NCBI RefSeq assembly: GCF_030270585.1
Contig: NZ_BSYI01000028.1
Coordinates: forward strand, 1-62,707
Direction: 5' to 3'
Length of the DNA stretch: 62,707 bases
Source of the DNA: Paralimibaculum aggregatum
GTDB taxonomy: Bacteria > Pseudomonadota > Alphaproteobacteria > Rhodobacterales > Rhodobacteraceae
The stretch's first letter is position 1. Each line of letters begins with the position of its first letter. Below the pieces are notes generated by a model. That model had not been told where the DNA came from. It made no database searches and saw only the letters and a program-made list of their open reading frames with translations. Shown here in pieces: positions 9,070 to 21,035 of the stretch. Position numbers and translations under genes: made by a program.

Positions 9070-10269
9070 TCAGGTCAGGGCGTTGACCGCCCCGGCAATC
9101 CGCGCGCTGGCGCTGCGCAGGGCCTCGGCGGGGGCCGCGGTGGAGATCCTGAGATGCGGCGAAAGCCCGAAGGCCGCCCCGGGCACGGCAGAGACGAAGT
9201 GCTGCTCCAGCAGGTAGCGGCAGAAATCGGTGTCGCTCCCGATCACCTCGCCGGCGGGCGTGCGCCGCCCGATCACCCCGGCGCAGCGCGGATAGACATA
9301 GAACGCCCCCTCCGGCACCAGGCACTCGATCCCGTCGACGGCGTTCAGCGCCGCCACCACGATGTCGCGCCGCGCCTCGAAGCTGCGCGCGCGCCCGGCG
9401 AAGAAATCCGTCGGCCCGGTCAGCGCCGCCACCGCCGCGGCCTGCGAGATCGAGCCGGCATGGGTGCAGCTCTGCCCCTGCACGGTGTTCATCGCGGTGA
9501 CGATCTCCTGCGGGCCGGCGGCATAGCCGATGCGCCAGCCGGTCATGGCGAAGACCTTGGAGACGCCGTTGACCACCAGCACCCGCGGCTTCAGCGCCGG
9601 TGCCACCTCGAGGATCGAGGCGAAGCGGTGACCGTCGAACATCAGGTGCTCGTAGATGTCGTCGCTCAGCACGTGCACATGGGGGTGGCGCGCCAGCACC
9701 GCCGCCAGCCCGGCGAGATCGGCCCGGGAATAGACCCCGCCCGTCGGGTTGCTCGGCGAGTTCAGCAGGAGCCAGCGGGTGCGCGGCGTGATCGCCGCCT
9801 CGAGCTGCTCCGGCGTGATGAGAAACCGCTGCTCCTGGGGGCAGTCGACGATCACCGGGCGGCCCTCGGCCACGGCGACGATGTCGGGATAGGACGACCA
9901 GTAGGGCGCCGGCACGATCACCTCGTCACCGGGCGAGAGCGTCGCCATCAGCGCGTTGAAGATCACCTGCTTGGCGCCGTTGCTCACCGTGATCTCGGAG
10001 AGCGCGTAGTCGAGCCCGTTCTCGCGGGCGAGCTTGCCGCGGATCGCCTCGCGCAGCGCCACGGTGCCGGGCACCACGGTATAGCGCGTCTCGTCCGCCC
10101 CGATCGCCGCGATGGCCGCCGCCTTGACGTGGTCGGGGGTGGTGAAGTCCGGCTCGCCGATGCCGAGATCGATCACCGGCTTGCCCTCGGCGGCAAGGCT
10201 GCGGGCCTTCTGCACGAGGCCGAGGATCATCGAGGGCCGGACCGATCCGAGGCGTTGCGCTTGCATCAT
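9070..10269 (-). CDS. Class I/II pyridoxal-phosphate aminotransferase
   Basis: A 399-residue aminotransferase of the aspartate aminotransferase superfamily (class Ib-like). Visible residues include NPTGG near 174, the internal aldimine Lys238 in NGVSKVFAMTGWRIGYA, and the C-terminal carboxylate-binding arginine in PHLRIS. It would remove the amino group from an amino-acid substrate to give a 2-oxo acid. It lies 45 bases downstream of the ThDP enzyme gene and just upstream of the operator for tetR-liv. That places it between uptake and a 2-oxo-acid-processing enzyme. The natural substrate is unknown. Confidence 0.9.
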   Translation of the reverse strand: MMQAQRLGSVRPSMILGLVQKARSLAAEGKPVIDLGIGEPDFTTPDHVKAAAIAAIGADETRYTVVPGTVALREAIRGKLARENGLDYALSEITVSNGAKQVIFNALMATLSPGDEVIVPAPYWSSYPDIVAVAEGRPVIVDCPQEQRFLITPEQLEAAITPRTRWLLLNSPSNPTGGVYSRADLAGLAAVLARHPHVHVLSDDIYEHLMFDGHRFASILEVAPALKPRVLVVNGVSKVFAMTGWRIGYAAGPQEIVTAMNTVQGQSCTHAGSISQAAAVAALTGPTDFFAGRARSFEARRDIVVAALNAVDGIECLVPEGAFYVYPRCAGVIGRRTPAGEVIGSDTDFCRYLLEQHFVSAVPGAAFGLSPHLRISTAAPAEALRSASARIAGAVNALT

Positions 10270-10314
10270 CCGTCTCTCCCTGTTTCCCCGGCCTCGCGCG
10301 GATCAGTGCGCGGG

Positions 10315-11934
10315 TCAGTGAGCTGGGCCGGCGGGGGCCGGCAGGCCCTCGATCATCACGTTGACACAGGCCGGCTTGCCGCTCTGCACCGCGCGGGCCA
10401 ATGCCGCGTCGAGCTCGCCCGGGTCGGTGACGAACTCGCCATGCCCGCCCATCGCCGCCGCGGCGAGGTCGTAGCGCGCCGCGCTGAGCTCGCAGCCGAT
10501 GGTGCGCTGGGGGCCATAGTTGCGGAGCTGGATCTGGTGCTCGGCGTTCCAGCGAAGATCGTTCCCGATCACCACCACCATCGGGATACCCTGGCGCGCC
10601 GCGGTCTCGAACTCGGCGAAGTGAAAGCCGGCGGTGCCGTCGCCCATCAGCGAGAACACCGTCGCCCCCGGCCGCGCATAGCGCGCTGCGATGCCATAGC
10701 AGAGCCCGCCGCCGATGGCGCCCGAGACGCCGTTGATCACCCGCGCCGGGGCCTGCACGCAGGCCTGCGACCACTGGCCGAACTCGCCGCCGTCGCAGAT
10801 CAGCACGGCCTCCGGAGCCGCATCGATCTGGCGCTGCACCGCGGCGCAGAGCGCGGCAGGGGAGATCCGGCCCTCCGGCACCTCTGCCGTCGAGCGCGCC
10901 GCCAGGAGCTTCGCCGCCTCGTCCCGCCAGGCGGCACGGGCGCTGCCGGCGCCGGTGTCGAGAAGCTGCCGGGCGACATCCCGCGGATCGGCCGCGACGC
11001 ATTGCGCGAGCCGGTCGCCGAGATTGCGATGCGCGCGGTCGCGCTCCTCGGCGCTGGCCTGCACCACGTGCCAGCGGGCGGCGGCGTCGAAGAGCCTGGT
11101 GCTGCCGAAGCCGAGCGTGAAATCGACCTTCTTGCCGAGGCTCACCACCAGATCCGCGCTGGCGAAGAGCTGGCCGATGGCGCCGAGGGCCGGGTCCTTG
11201 AGCCCGCGCGGGCTCTCCATCGGCACCACCGGCGCGTCGAGCGCCCCGGCGAGGGCCGCGAGCGCGTCGAAGCGGGTCGCGGTCAGCACCGGCCCGGCCA
11301 GCACCACCGGGCGCGCCGCGCCGGCCAGCGCCGCCCGCAGCGCCGCCAGATCACCCGCGCCGGCCGGCATCGGCTCGCGGGCGAAGGCGCTCTTCTGCGG
11401 CACCGCGCCTTCCCCCGCATCGCCCTCGACCACGTCGAAGGCCAGCGCCATGTGCACCGGCCCCGGACGGCCCGACTGCGCCAGCCGCAGCGCCCGCGCG
11501 GTGTCGCGCCCCATGTCGGCGGCACGCAGCGGGCGGATCGAGAGCTTGGCCAGCGGCCCGGCCATCGCGGTCTGCGGCATCTCCTGGAAGGCGCCCATGC
11601 CGTCCTGCGCCACCGGGCTGTCGCCGGTCAACAGCAGCACCGGCGTGTCGCTCTCGAGCGCGGTGAAGAGCGGGCCCATGGCATTGGCCATCCCGGCACC
11701 GGCGGTGACCATCGCCACCGCCACCTCGCCGGTGAGCTGGGCATGCGCCTCGGCCATGTAGAGCGCCGCCGCCTCGTGGCGGGTGTGCACGATCTCGATG
11801 CCAGCGTCGATGCAGGCGTCGTAGACCGGCATGATCTGGTTCCCGGAGAGGGAGAAAATCCGCGTGACGCCCGCTTCGGCAAGCGTCTTGATCAACAGGT
11901 CTGCGCCTCGCATCGTGCCGTTCTTCCTTGTCAT
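10315..11934 (-). CDS. Thiamine diphosphate enzyme, acetolactate synthase-like
   Basis: A 539-residue ThDP-dependent enzyme. The N-terminal Pyr domain has the catalytic glutamate in HTRHEAAALYMAEA. A central domain follows, and then the PP domain with the ThDP/Mg motif that starts GDGTAGFHFAEFETA and ends VVVIGNDLRWN. The family includes acetolactate synthase-like proteins and 2-oxo-acid decarboxylases; this member is not a canonical biosynthetic IlvB. The start is MTRKNGT at 11934, with MRGADLL at 11913 as the alternative. A decarboxylation or carboligation of the 2-oxo acid made by the adjacent aminotransferase is my inference. Confidence 0.85.
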   Translation of the reverse strand: MTRKNGTMRGADLLIKTLAEAGVTRIFSLSGNQIMPVYDACIDAGIEIVHTRHEAAALYMAEAHAQLTGEVAVAMVTAGAGMANAMGPLFTALESDTPVLLLTGDSPVAQDGMGAFQEMPQTAMAGPLAKLSIRPLRAADMGRDTARALRLAQSGRPGPVHMALAFDVVEGDAGEGAVPQKSAFAREPMPAGAGDLAALRAALAGAARPVVLAGPVLTATRFDALAALAGALDAPVVPMESPRGLKDPALGAIGQLFASADLVVSLGKKVDFTLGFGSTRLFDAAARWHVVQASAEERDRAHRNLGDRLAQCVAADPRDVARQLLDTGAGSARAAWRDEAAKLLAARSTAEVPEGRISPAALCAAVQRQIDAAPEAVLICDGGEFGQWSQACVQAPARVINGVSGAIGGGLCYGIAARYARPGATVFSLMGDGTAGFHFAEFETAARQGIPMVVVIGNDLRWNAEHQIQLRNYGPQRTIGCELSAARYDLAAAAMGGHGEFVTDPGELDAALARAVQSGKPACVNVMIEGLPAPAGPAH

Positions 11935-12045
11935 TCTCGGTCTTCCCGGTTGCAGGGTGGGGCCGCGGCGCCGCCCCGCCCGGGGCGGTGCAGGCGGCCG
12001 CAGCCGATCACCCGCCGCCCCGCCTTGCAAGCGGCAATCGGGCGG

Positions 12046-12927
12046 TCAGTCCCAGACCTCGTCGTCGCGGTACCAGGCATCGACATCGAAGGCGATGTTG
12101 TCGCCGAAATAGTCCACCGTGGTCTCGGCCGGCAGCGTCTCGCGGGTGTAGGTCGTGGTCGCGGCCTCGAGGCGGCGCACCCGGGGCTGGCCCTCGAGCC
12201 ATTTCTCCACCGGCAGCAGGGTGCTCTGCCGCTGCACCACCTTCCAGCTGTAGTAGTGGTGCGGCACCACCACCTTCGGCGCCAGGCGCTCGAGCACCGA
12301 GGCGACCATCGGATGGCCCATCACGTGCTGGCTGTCGTCCACCGGCATCAGCAGGATGTCGATCTCGCCGAGGCGCTTCCAGACATCCTCGGGCGGATTG
12401 TGGCGGTTGTCGCCCCAGTGCAGGATGCGCAGGCCCCCGGTCTCCACCACCACCAGGTTGTTGTCCCAGGAGCGGCAGTTGTTCGGCGGATCCAGCACCT
12501 GCTTGTTGAAGTAGCTGTTGATCTTGTTGAAATCATAGGTGCCGTAGCTCGCATCGGTGGCGTGCTTGTCCGGGATCGTGCGGATCGCGAGATCGCCGAC
12601 CTCGTAGCGCCCGATCGGCCGGTCGAGCAGCACCGAGGCGTCGAGCCGGTTCAGCGCGTCATGGTCGTAATGCGCATGGGTGGCGACGCCGATATCGACC
12701 TTGGTCAGCGGGAAATCCTTGAAATACCAGTTCCAGTAGCCGGTCGGGTGGTTGCGCCAGGGGTCGAGCATCACCGTGATCCCCGCCGGCGTGGTGATCC
12801 GGAAGGCCGAGGAGGCGAAGAAGGCGAGCTCCACCGGCCCGTCCTTCGGCGCCGCATCCTGGAGCTCCAGCATCCGGTTGTGGTTGGAGGAAAATCGCCA
12901 TGCGGTGAGGCCGTCGTCGATGCCCAT
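12046..12927 (-). CDS. Metallo-beta-lactamase-fold hydrolase
   Basis: A 293-residue protein with the metal-binding signature THAHYDHD (about 83-90) and further candidate ligands in LHWGDNRHNPP and VVVPHHYYSW. The family is metal-dependent hydrolases acting on esters, lactones or phosphates; the exact substrate is unknown. The start at MGIDDGLT is supported by GGGAGAC upstream. It is probably the first gene of an MBL-ThDP-aminotransferase transcription unit, because the second TetR-type site lies 52 bases upstream of its start. Confidence 0.85.
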   Translation of the reverse strand: MGIDDGLTAWRFSSNHNRMLELQDAAPKDGPVELAFFASSAFRITTPAGITVMLDPWRNHPTGYWNWYFKDFPLTKVDIGVATHAHYDHDALNRLDASVLLDRPIGRYEVGDLAIRTIPDKHATDASYGTYDFNKINSYFNKQVLDPPNNCRSWDNNLVVVETGGLRILHWGDNRHNPPEDVWKRLGEIDILLMPVDDSQHVMGHPMVASVLERLAPKVVVPHHYYSWKVVQRQSTLLPVEKWLEGQPRVRRLEAATTTYTRETLPAETTVDYFGDNIAFDVDAWYRDDEVWD

Positions 12928-12978
12928 TTCCGTCTCCCTTGGGGTGTCTCGCTCGGGTGAGACTGGCACGGGCCGAAC

Positions 12979-13005
12979 AAAGATACAATCATGTTTGTTT
13001 GTTTT
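12979..13005 (-). promoter_or_regulatory. Candidate TetR operator/promoter, copy 2
   Basis: The core ATACAATCATGTTTGTTT (12984-13001) is a 14-of-18 palindrome and shares 22 of 27 positions with the site upstream of the tetR-family gene. It lies between the LysR stop and the hydrolase start. On the minus strand it ends in GTATCT, a plausible -10 element, placing the palindrome in the promoter. Confidence 0.65.
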
Positions 13006-13018
13006 ATGGAGGGGCGCG

Positions 13019-14032
13019 TCAGCCCCCCTCCGCGGCGGGCGCATCCTCCTCGGGCGGCAGCACGCGGAACCCCGCTCCGAGCCAGGGCGCCGCGGCGGCC
13101 ACCGCCGCCACTGCGGTCTCCGCGAGCATCCCGCGCAACGCGTCCGACAGCTCTGCCGGCAGCGCCCCCAGCGGGCCGCGCCGGGCCATCAGCGAGAGCC
13201 GCCGCGCGAAGCCGGGAAACGGGTTCGGCGCCAGCGACACGCCGCCATGCGCCTGCCCCGCGCTCAGCCAGCAGAGCGGGGTGACCAGCGCCCAGCCATC
13301 GAGCCGCGCCACGCAGCCGAAGAGCGCCTGCGTCGAATGGCAGATCACCCGGCGCGGCGGCGCGGCGCGCAGGCGGTGCAGGTGCCGCTCGGTCTGCCGG
13401 CCCATGAAGAGCGCCTCGGAAAAGCGGATCATCGGCGCCGCCATGAGCCCCGGCAGGGACACGCCGCCCGCCACCAGCCGGGGCGCCGCGGCCAGCATGT
13501 AGGGGTCGCGCAGCAGCGGATGGCGCTCCACCCAGTCCGGCGCATCGCCCTCGTCGGCCGCGATCACGAGGTCCACCGCCCGGTGCCCCAGCGCGTCGAT
13601 GTTGAGATGGCTGGGGCCCGAGCGGATCTCGATCTCGCAGCCCGGCAGGCGCGCCGCCAGCAGCGCCGCGAGCGCCGGCGTGATCTCGCCGTCGAGATCC
13701 TCCACCACGGCCAGCCTGAGCCGGGGCAGCCGCGCCAGCGCCAGCGTCGCCAGCTCGGAGCGCGCCCGCTCCGCCTCGCCGAGGATCGCCGCCGCGCGCC
13801 GGGCAAAGACCTGGCCCGCCCCGGTGAGCGCCAGCGGCCGGGCCGAGCGCTCCACCAGCCGCGCGCCGAGCGCGGTCTCCAGATTGGTGATCTGCTGCGA
13901 CACGGTCGACGGGCTCGCCCCGAGGCGGCGCGCGGCGGCGGCGACGGAGCCCTCCTCCATCACCGCCACGAAGACCTCGATGCCGCGGAGCGTCAGCCGT
14001 CCGCCCTCGGGCATCAGTGGCGCCTTCGCCAT
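13019..14032 (-). CDS. LysR-family transcriptional regulator
   Basis: A 337-residue LysR regulator. The N-terminal winged helix reads LRGIEVFVAVMEEGSVAAAARRLGASPSTVSQQITNLE in parts and is followed by the linker helix. The effector-binding domain spans about 100-310. It lies 24 bases downstream of the class V aminotransferase gene on the same strand, so it is co-transcribed rather than divergent, which is less common for LysR genes. Target and inducer are not evident. Confidence 0.9.
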   Translation of the reverse strand: MAKAPLMPEGGRLTLRGIEVFVAVMEEGSVAAAARRLGASPSTVSQQITNLETALGARLVERSARPLALTGAGQVFARRAAAILGEAERARSELATLALARLPRLRLAVVEDLDGEITPALAALLAARLPGCEIEIRSGPSHLNIDALGHRAVDLVIAADEGDAPDWVERHPLLRDPYMLAAAPRLVAGGVSLPGLMAAPMIRFSEALFMGRQTERHLHRLRAAPPRRVICHSTQALFGCVARLDGWALVTPLCWLSAGQAHGGVSLAPNPFPGFARRLSLMARRGPLGALPAELSDALRGMLAETAVAAVAAAAPWLGAGFRVLPPEEDAPAAEGG

Positions 14033-14056
14033 CCGCGCCTCCCCCGCCGCGCCGCG

Positions 14057-15250
14057 TCAGATGCTGCGGGCGAGCGCGGCCACGGCGCCGGCGATCTCGT
14101 CCTCGGTGTTGTAGACATGCGGCGCGATGCGCAGCATGACCGGCAGGCCCCGGCGCTCGCTGTCGAGCCGGGTGCTGGCCGGGTCGGAGGCGCCGATCAC
14201 GAAACCGGCCTCGGCCATGCGCGCGACCACCGCGGCCGGCTCGGCGCCCTCGACCGTGAAGCTGACGATGCCGCAGGGCGCCGGCCCGAGATCGCGGACC
14301 GTGACCCCCGGCACCGCCGCCAGCAGCGCCCGGCACCGCTCGGCGAGCTGCCCGATCCGCGCGGCGATGCGCACGATCCCGATGGCCTCGGCATAGTCGA
14401 CCGCGGCCCCGAGGCCGGCGCGCAGCGCATAGGCGTTCTCCCAGGTCTCGAAGCGGCGGGCGTCCGGGCGGAGCGCGTAGCGGTCCCGCGCCACCCAGGG
14501 CGCGCCGAAATGGTCGATCATCGCCGGCTCGAGGCGCTCCAGCCAGCGCCCGGCGACATAGAGGAACCCGGTGCCGCGCGGCCCGCGGAGGAACTTCCGC
14601 CCGGTGGCCGAGAGAAAGTCGCAGCCGATCGCACCGACATCGATCGGCAGCTGGCCCGCCGCCTGGCAGGCGTCGAGCAGATAGGGCACGCCGTGGCGCC
14701 GCGCCACCGCGCCGACGGCGGCGGCCGGGTTCACCAGCCCGCCATTCGTCGGCACCCAGGTGATCGCGATCAGCCCGACATCGCCGTCGATCATGGCCTC
14801 GAGCGCCGCGACGTCGAGCGCGCCGGAGGCGTCCGACGGCACCACCTCGATGCGCAGGTCCTCGCGCTTCGCCCGCTGCAGCAGCGCGACGTAGTTGGCG
14901 GCATATTCCGCCTCGCAGGTCAGGATCCGCACGCCGCGCCGGAGCGGCAGGGCATAGAAGGCATGGCACCAGGCAACGGTGGCGTTCTCCAGCAGCGCGA
15001 TCTCGCGGGGCTGCGCGCCGACAAGCCGGGCGACGCTGGCATAGACCGCCTCCAGCGCCTCCGCCTGCATGGCCGCCGCCTCGTAGCCGCCGTGCTCTGC
15101 CTCGAGCCGGGTATGCCCGATCACCGCATCGACCACCGGCTGCGGCATCAGCGCCGAGCCGCAGGCCAGCAGATGCACCGGCCCGCCGATCCCCGGCGTC
15201 TCGGCGCGGATCCGCGCGATGTCGAGCTCCTGCGTGCCATCTGCTGCCAT
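14057..15250 (-). CDS. Class V aminotransferase-family enzyme
   Basis: A 397-residue PLP enzyme of the class V (cysteine desulfurase/isopenicillin N epimerase-like) superfamily. It has the PLP-binding [13 protein letters not shown] block with Asp193 and the Schiff-base lysine Lys219 in [20 protein letters not shown]. No cysteine desulfurase catalytic-cysteine loop is evident, so a transaminase, lyase or epimerase role is more likely. The start at MAADGTQ follows GGAGAGG; the upstream 21 codons of open frame lack a ribosome-binding site. It leads the transcription unit containing the LysR gene and is divergent from mgsA. Confidence 0.85.
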   Translation of the reverse strand: MAADGTQELDIARIRAETPGIGGPVHLLACGSALMPQPVVDAVIGHTRLEAEHGGYEAAAMQAEALEAVYASVARLVGAQPREIALLENATVAWCHAFYALPLRRGVRILTCEAEYAANYVALLQRAKREDLRIEVVPSDASGALDVAALEAMIDGDVGLIAITWVPTNGGLVNPAAAVGAVARRHGVPYLLDACQAAGQLPIDVGAIGCDFLSATGRKFLRGPRGTGFLYVAGRWLERLEPAMIDHFGAPWVARDRYALRPDARRFETWENAYALRAGLGAAVDYAEAIGIVRIAARIGQLAERCRALLAAVPGVTVRDLGPAPCGIVSFTVEGAEPAAVVARMAEAGFVIGASDPASTRLDSERRGLPVMLRIAPHVYNTEDEIAGAVAALARSI

Positions 15251-15381
15251 TGCGGCCTCTCCGTGCTGCCCCGCTCCTGCATAGGAGGCCGGCGGGGCCG
15301 GCGCAACGCGCACCGCTCGACAGCGGCGCCCGCAGGGGCGAGTATCGCGCTGGCAGGACGCGTCATCCCGGGAGGCCAGAG

Positions 15382-15756
15382 ATGCCGAAGACCATCGCGC
15401 TCGTCGCGCATGACCAGCGCAAGGATGCGCTCGTCGCCTGGGCCAGGACCCACGAGGCGGCGCTCGGCGCGCATGCGCTCTATGCCACCGGCACCACCGG
15501 CGGGCGGATCAATGCCGAGACCGCGCTCTCGGTCACCGCGCTGAAGAGCGGGCCGCTCGGCGGCGATGCGCAGATCGGCGCGATGATCGCCGAGGGCCGG
15601 CTGGACGCGCTGGTGTTCTTCATCGACCCGCTGACCGCGATGCCCCACGATGTCGACGTGAAGTCGCTGCTGCGCCTGGCGATCCTCTACGACACGCTGC
15701 TCGCGGTGAACGAGGCCTCGGCCAACATGCTGCTGCGCGGCGGGCTGGCCGACTGA
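15382..15756 (+). CDS. mgsA: Methylglyoxal synthase
   Basis: A 124-residue enzyme converting dihydroxyacetone phosphate to methylglyoxal and phosphate. Family hallmarks are the N-terminal VAHDQRKD, the phosphate-binding TGTTGG, the catalytic aspartate in [11 protein letters not shown] (Asp62) and [20 protein letters not shown] with His89. GGGAGG upstream supports the start. It is convergent with the liu operon, with only 16 bases between the stops. It is a single gene with no visible pathway partners nearby. Confidence 0.96.
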   Translation: MPKTIALVAHDQRKDALVAWARTHEAALGAHALYATGTTGGRINAETALSVTALKSGPLGGDAQIGAMIAEGRLDALVFFIDPLTAMPHDVDVKSLLRLAILYDTLLAVNEASANMLLRGGLAD

Positions 15757-15772
15757 CGCGTCCGGCGGCGGC

Positions 15773-16567
15773 TCAGCCGCCCTGCACCCAGCGCGCCGGC
15801 CGCTTCCCGAGAAAGGCGTCGATGCCGTGCGCGGCCTCCTCGGTCTCCCAGGTGTCCGCGAGGCGCCGGATGGTCTCGTCGATCACGCCGGCGTCGATCC
15901 GCGGCCCGAGCGCGCGGGCCAGCGCCTTGGCCCGGCCCACCGCCCCCGGCGCAACCGAGAGATAGGGCGCGATCTCCGCCTCGACCGCGGCATCGAGCCC
16001 GGCCTCCGGCACCGCGCGGGCGAGGATGCCGAGGTCCACCGCCTCCGCCGCGCCGAAGACCCGGGCCGACATGAAGACCCGCCGCGCCCGGCCCTCGCCC
16101 ATCCGTGCGATCACATAGGGCCCGATGGTGGCCGGGATCAGCCCGAGCCGCGTCTCGGTCAGGGCGAGCCGGGTGCCCTCGGCCGCCAGCGCCACGTCGC
16201 AGACGCAGGCGAGCCCCACCGCGCCGCCGAAGGCGCCGCCATGCAGGCGCCCGATCAGCGGCGTCGGCATCTCGTTGAGCGCGCCCAGCATCTCGGCGAG
16301 CTTGCGCGCCTCGGCCATGCGGGTCTCGCGGTCGGCCTCGATCTGCGCCTGCATCCAGCCGAGATCGGCGCCGGCGCAGAACACCTTGCCCCGGCCCGAG
16401 AGCACGATGGCGCGGGTCTCCTCCGCCGCGCCGAGGCTGCGCGCCATGTCGGTCAGCTCGGCGATCATCGCGGCGTTGAGGGCGTTGCGCTTGTCCGGCA
16501 GGTTCAGCGCGACATGCGCCACGCCGCGGTCGTCCTGCCGGATCTCGAGGGTCTCGTAGTCGCTCAT
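15773..16567 (-). CDS. liuC: Enoyl-CoA hydratase, probable methylglutaconyl-CoA hydratase
   Basis: A 264-residue crotonase-superfamily protein. The oxyanion-hole segments are SGRGKVFCAGADLGWM and LHGGAFGGAVGLACVCD. Its place as the last gene of liuA-B-D-E-C makes 3-methylglutaconyl-CoA hydration to HMG-CoA, a step of leucine catabolism, the best assignment. Its ATG overlaps the HMG-CoA lyase stop by four bases. Confidence 0.92.
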   Translation of the reverse strand: MSDYETLEIRQDDRGVAHVALNLPDKRNALNAAMIAELTDMARSLGAAEETRAIVLSGRGKVFCAGADLGWMQAQIEADRETRMAEARKLAEMLGALNEMPTPLIGRLHGGAFGGAVGLACVCDVALAAEGTRLALTETRLGLIPATIGPYVIARMGEGRARRVFMSARVFGAAEAVDLGILARAVPEAGLDAAVEAEIAPYLSVAPGAVGRAKALARALGPRIDAGVIDETIRRLADTWETEEAAHGIDAFLGKRPARWVQGG

Positions 16568-17413
16568 GCCGCGCTCCTCAGGGTGTTCGCGAAGGCCGCC
16601 GCGGCGGCCAGGCGCCGGGGGTCGATGCCGGTCTCGAAGCCGCGCATGGCGAGCATGGCGACCACCGCCTCGGTGGCGACATTGCCCTTGGCGCCGGGGG
16701 CATAGGGGCAGCCGCCGAGCCCCGCCACCGAGCTGTCGAAGACGCGCAGGCCCCGGTCGAGGCTCACGCCGATGTTCTCGAGCGCCCGGCCGCGGGTGTC
16801 GTGGTAGTGCCCGGCCAGCCGCGATGCCGGCACCGCCTCCAGCACCGCGTCGAGCATCGCGGCCACGGTTTCCGGCATGCCGGCGCCGATGGTGTCGCCG
16901 AGGCTCACCTCGTAGCAGCCGAGCCCGATCAGCGCCGCCGCCACCTCCGCGACCCTGCCGGGCGGGGTCGGCCCGTCATAGGGGCAGTCGGTCACGCAGG
17001 AGACATAGCCGCGCAGCGGGATGCCGGCCGCGCCCGCCGCCTCCGCCACCGGGGCGAAGCGCTCGAGACTCTCGGCGATCGAGCAGTTGATGTTCCTCGC
17101 GCTGAACCCCTCGGAGGCCGAGCCGAAGATCGCCACCTCGTCGGCGCCCGCCGCCCGCGCCGCCTCGAAGCCACGCAGGTTCGGCGTGAGGGCGGCATAG
17201 GAGACGCCCTCGGCCCGCGCGATTCCGGCCAGCACCTCGGCGGCATCGGCCATCTGCGGCACCCATTTCGGGCTGACGAAGCTCGTCACCTCGATCCGCG
17301 CGAAACCGCAGGCCGAGAGCAGATCGACGAGGCGGATCTTGTCCGCCGCCGCGATCTGCACCGGCTCGTTCTGCAGCCCGTCGCGGGGCGACATCTCGAA
17401 GATCGTGACGCGC

Positions 17414-17421
<8 letters not shown>
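16564..17421 (-). CDS. liuE: Hydroxymethylglutaryl-CoA lyase
   Basis: A 285-residue TIM-barrel lyase that splits HMG-CoA to acetyl-CoA and acetoacetate. It has the N-terminal EMSPRDGLQNEP motif with the catalytic arginine and aspartate, and the signature loop VAGLGGCPYAPGAKGNVATE with the active-site cysteine. Its start overlaps the end of liuD by eight bases. It is the final carbon-splitting step of the leucine pathway encoded by this operon. Confidence 0.95.
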
Positions 17422-19417
<1,996 letters not shown>

Positions 19418-19427
19418 CGCCCGCTCC

Positions 19428-21035
19428 TCACATGCGGAACACGCCGAAGCGCGTCTCCTCGATGGGTGCGTTGAGCGCCGCCGAGAGCGACAGCGCCAGC
19501 ACGTCGCGCGACTTGCGCGGATCGACGATGCCGTCGTCCCAGAGCCGGGCCGAGGCATAGAGCGGGTGCGACTGCTGCTCGAACTGCGCGATGGTCGGGG
19601 CCTTGAAGGCGGCCTCCTCCTCGGCCGACCAGGCGCCGCCCTTGCGCTCGATGGCATCACGGCGGACGGTGGCGAGCACGCCCGCCGCCTGCTCGCCGCC
19701 CATCACCGAGATCCGGGAATTCGGCCAGCTCCAGAGGAAGCGCGGCGAATAGGCCCGCCCGCACATGCCGTAATTGCCGGCGCCGAACGAGCCGCCGACC
19801 AGCATGGTGATCTTCGGCACCTTCGTGGTGGCCACCGCGGTGACCAGCTTGGCGCCGTCCTTGGCGATGCCGCGGCTCTCATAGGCCCGGCCGACCATGA
19901 AGCCGGTGATGTTCTGCAGGAACACCAGCGGGATGCCGCGCTGCGAGCAGAGCTCGACGAAATGCGCGCCCTTCAGCGCCGACTCGGAGAACAGCACGCC
20001 GTTGTTGCCGATGATCCCGACCGGCATCCCCATCACATGGGCGAAGCCGCAGACCAGCGTGGTGCCGTAGCGCGCCTTGAACTCGTCGAAGCGCGAGCCG
20101 TCGACCAGCCGGGCGATCACCTCGCGGATGTCGTAGGGGGTGCGCAGATCCGCCGGGACGACGCCGAGGATCTCGTCCGGGTCGTAGGCCGGCGGCTCCA
20201 CCGGGGCGCGCTCGAGCTGCGCCGGCTTCACGGTGTTGAGATGGCGCACCGCCTGGCGCGCCAGCGCCAGCGCATGGGCGTCGTCCTCGGCGAGATAGTC
20301 GGCGACGCCCGAGAGCCGGGTGTGCACGTCGCCGCCGCCGAGATCCTCGGCCGAGACCACCTCGCCGGTCGCCGCCTTCACCAGCGGCGGGCCGGCGAGG
20401 AAGATGGTGCCCTGCGCCTTGACGATGACGGTGACGTCCGACATCGCCGGCACATAGGCCCCGCCGGCGGTGCAGGAGCCCATCACCACCGCGATCTGCG
20501 GGATGCCCATCGCCGACATGTTGGCCTGGTTGTAGAAGATCCGGCCGAAATGGTCGCGGTCGGGGAACACCTCGTCCTGGTTCGGCAGGTTGGCGCCGCC
20601 GCTGTCCACCAGGTAGATGCAGGGCAGCCGGTTGGCCTCGGCGATCTCCTGCGCGCGCAGGTGCTTCTTCACCGTCATCGGGAAATAGGTCCCGCCCTTC
20701 ACGGTGGCGTCGTTGCAGACGATCATCGCCTCGCGCCCCTCGACCCGGCCGATGCCGGTGACGATGCCCGCCGAGGGGCTGGCGCCGTCATACATCCCGT
20801 GCGCCGCGAACATGCCGATCTCGAGGAAGGGCGAGCCCGGGTCGAGCAGCCGCGAGACGCGCTCGCGCGGCAGGATCTTGCCGCGGCCGACATGGCGCGC
20901 GCGCGGCCCCTCGCCGCCGCCGGCCACCGCCAGCGCCGCCGCCGCGTGGACCTCGGCCATGGCGCGGGCATGGGCCTCGCGATTGGCCGCGAAGCCCTCC
21001 GACCGGGGCGAGGCCGTGGACTTGAGGACCGCCAT
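19428..21035 (-). CDS. liuB: Methylcrotonyl-CoA carboxylase carboxyltransferase subunit
   Basis: A 535-residue beta subunit of the carboxyltransferase superfamily. Landmarks are [20 protein letters not shown] (read in parts), the oxyanion-hole segments [15 protein letters not shown] and [16 protein letters not shown], and [23 protein letters not shown]-like C-terminal elements. The start at 21035 overlaps the liuA stop by one base (TGATG). It works with LiuD to carboxylate 3-methylcrotonyl-CoA. Confidence 0.95.
   Translation of the reverse strand: MAVLKSTASPRSEGFAANREAHARAMAEVHAAAALAVAGGGEGPRARHVGRGKILPRERVSRLLDPGSPFLEIGMFAAHGMYDGASPSAGIVTGIGRVEGREAMIVCNDATVKGGTYFPMTVKKHLRAQEIAEANRLPCIYLVDSGGANLPNQDEVFPDRDHFGRIFYNQANMSAMGIPQIAVVMGSCTAGGAYVPAMSDVTVIVKAQGTIFLAGPPLVKAATGEVVSAEDLGGGDVHTRLSGVADYLAEDDAHALALARQAVRHLNTVKPAQLERAPVEPPAYDPDEILGVVPADLRTPYDIREVIARLVDGSRFDEFKARYGTTLVCGFAHVMGMPVGIIGNNGVLFSESALKGAHFVELCSQRGIPLVFLQNITGFMVGRAYESRGIAKDGAKLVTAVATTKVPKITMLVGGSFGAGNYGMCGRAYSPRFLWSWPNSRISVMGGEQAAGVLATVRRDAIERKGGAWSAEEEAAFKAPTIAQFEQQSHPLYASARLWDDGIVDPRKSRDVLALSLSAALNAPIEETRFGVFRM

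Noticed and set aside
8818-12960. A 1380-codon plus-strand open frame
   Set aside because: It lies antisense to the tetR, aminotransferase, ThDP enzyme and hydrolase genes, which have clear motifs. High GC content keeps the antisense frame open.
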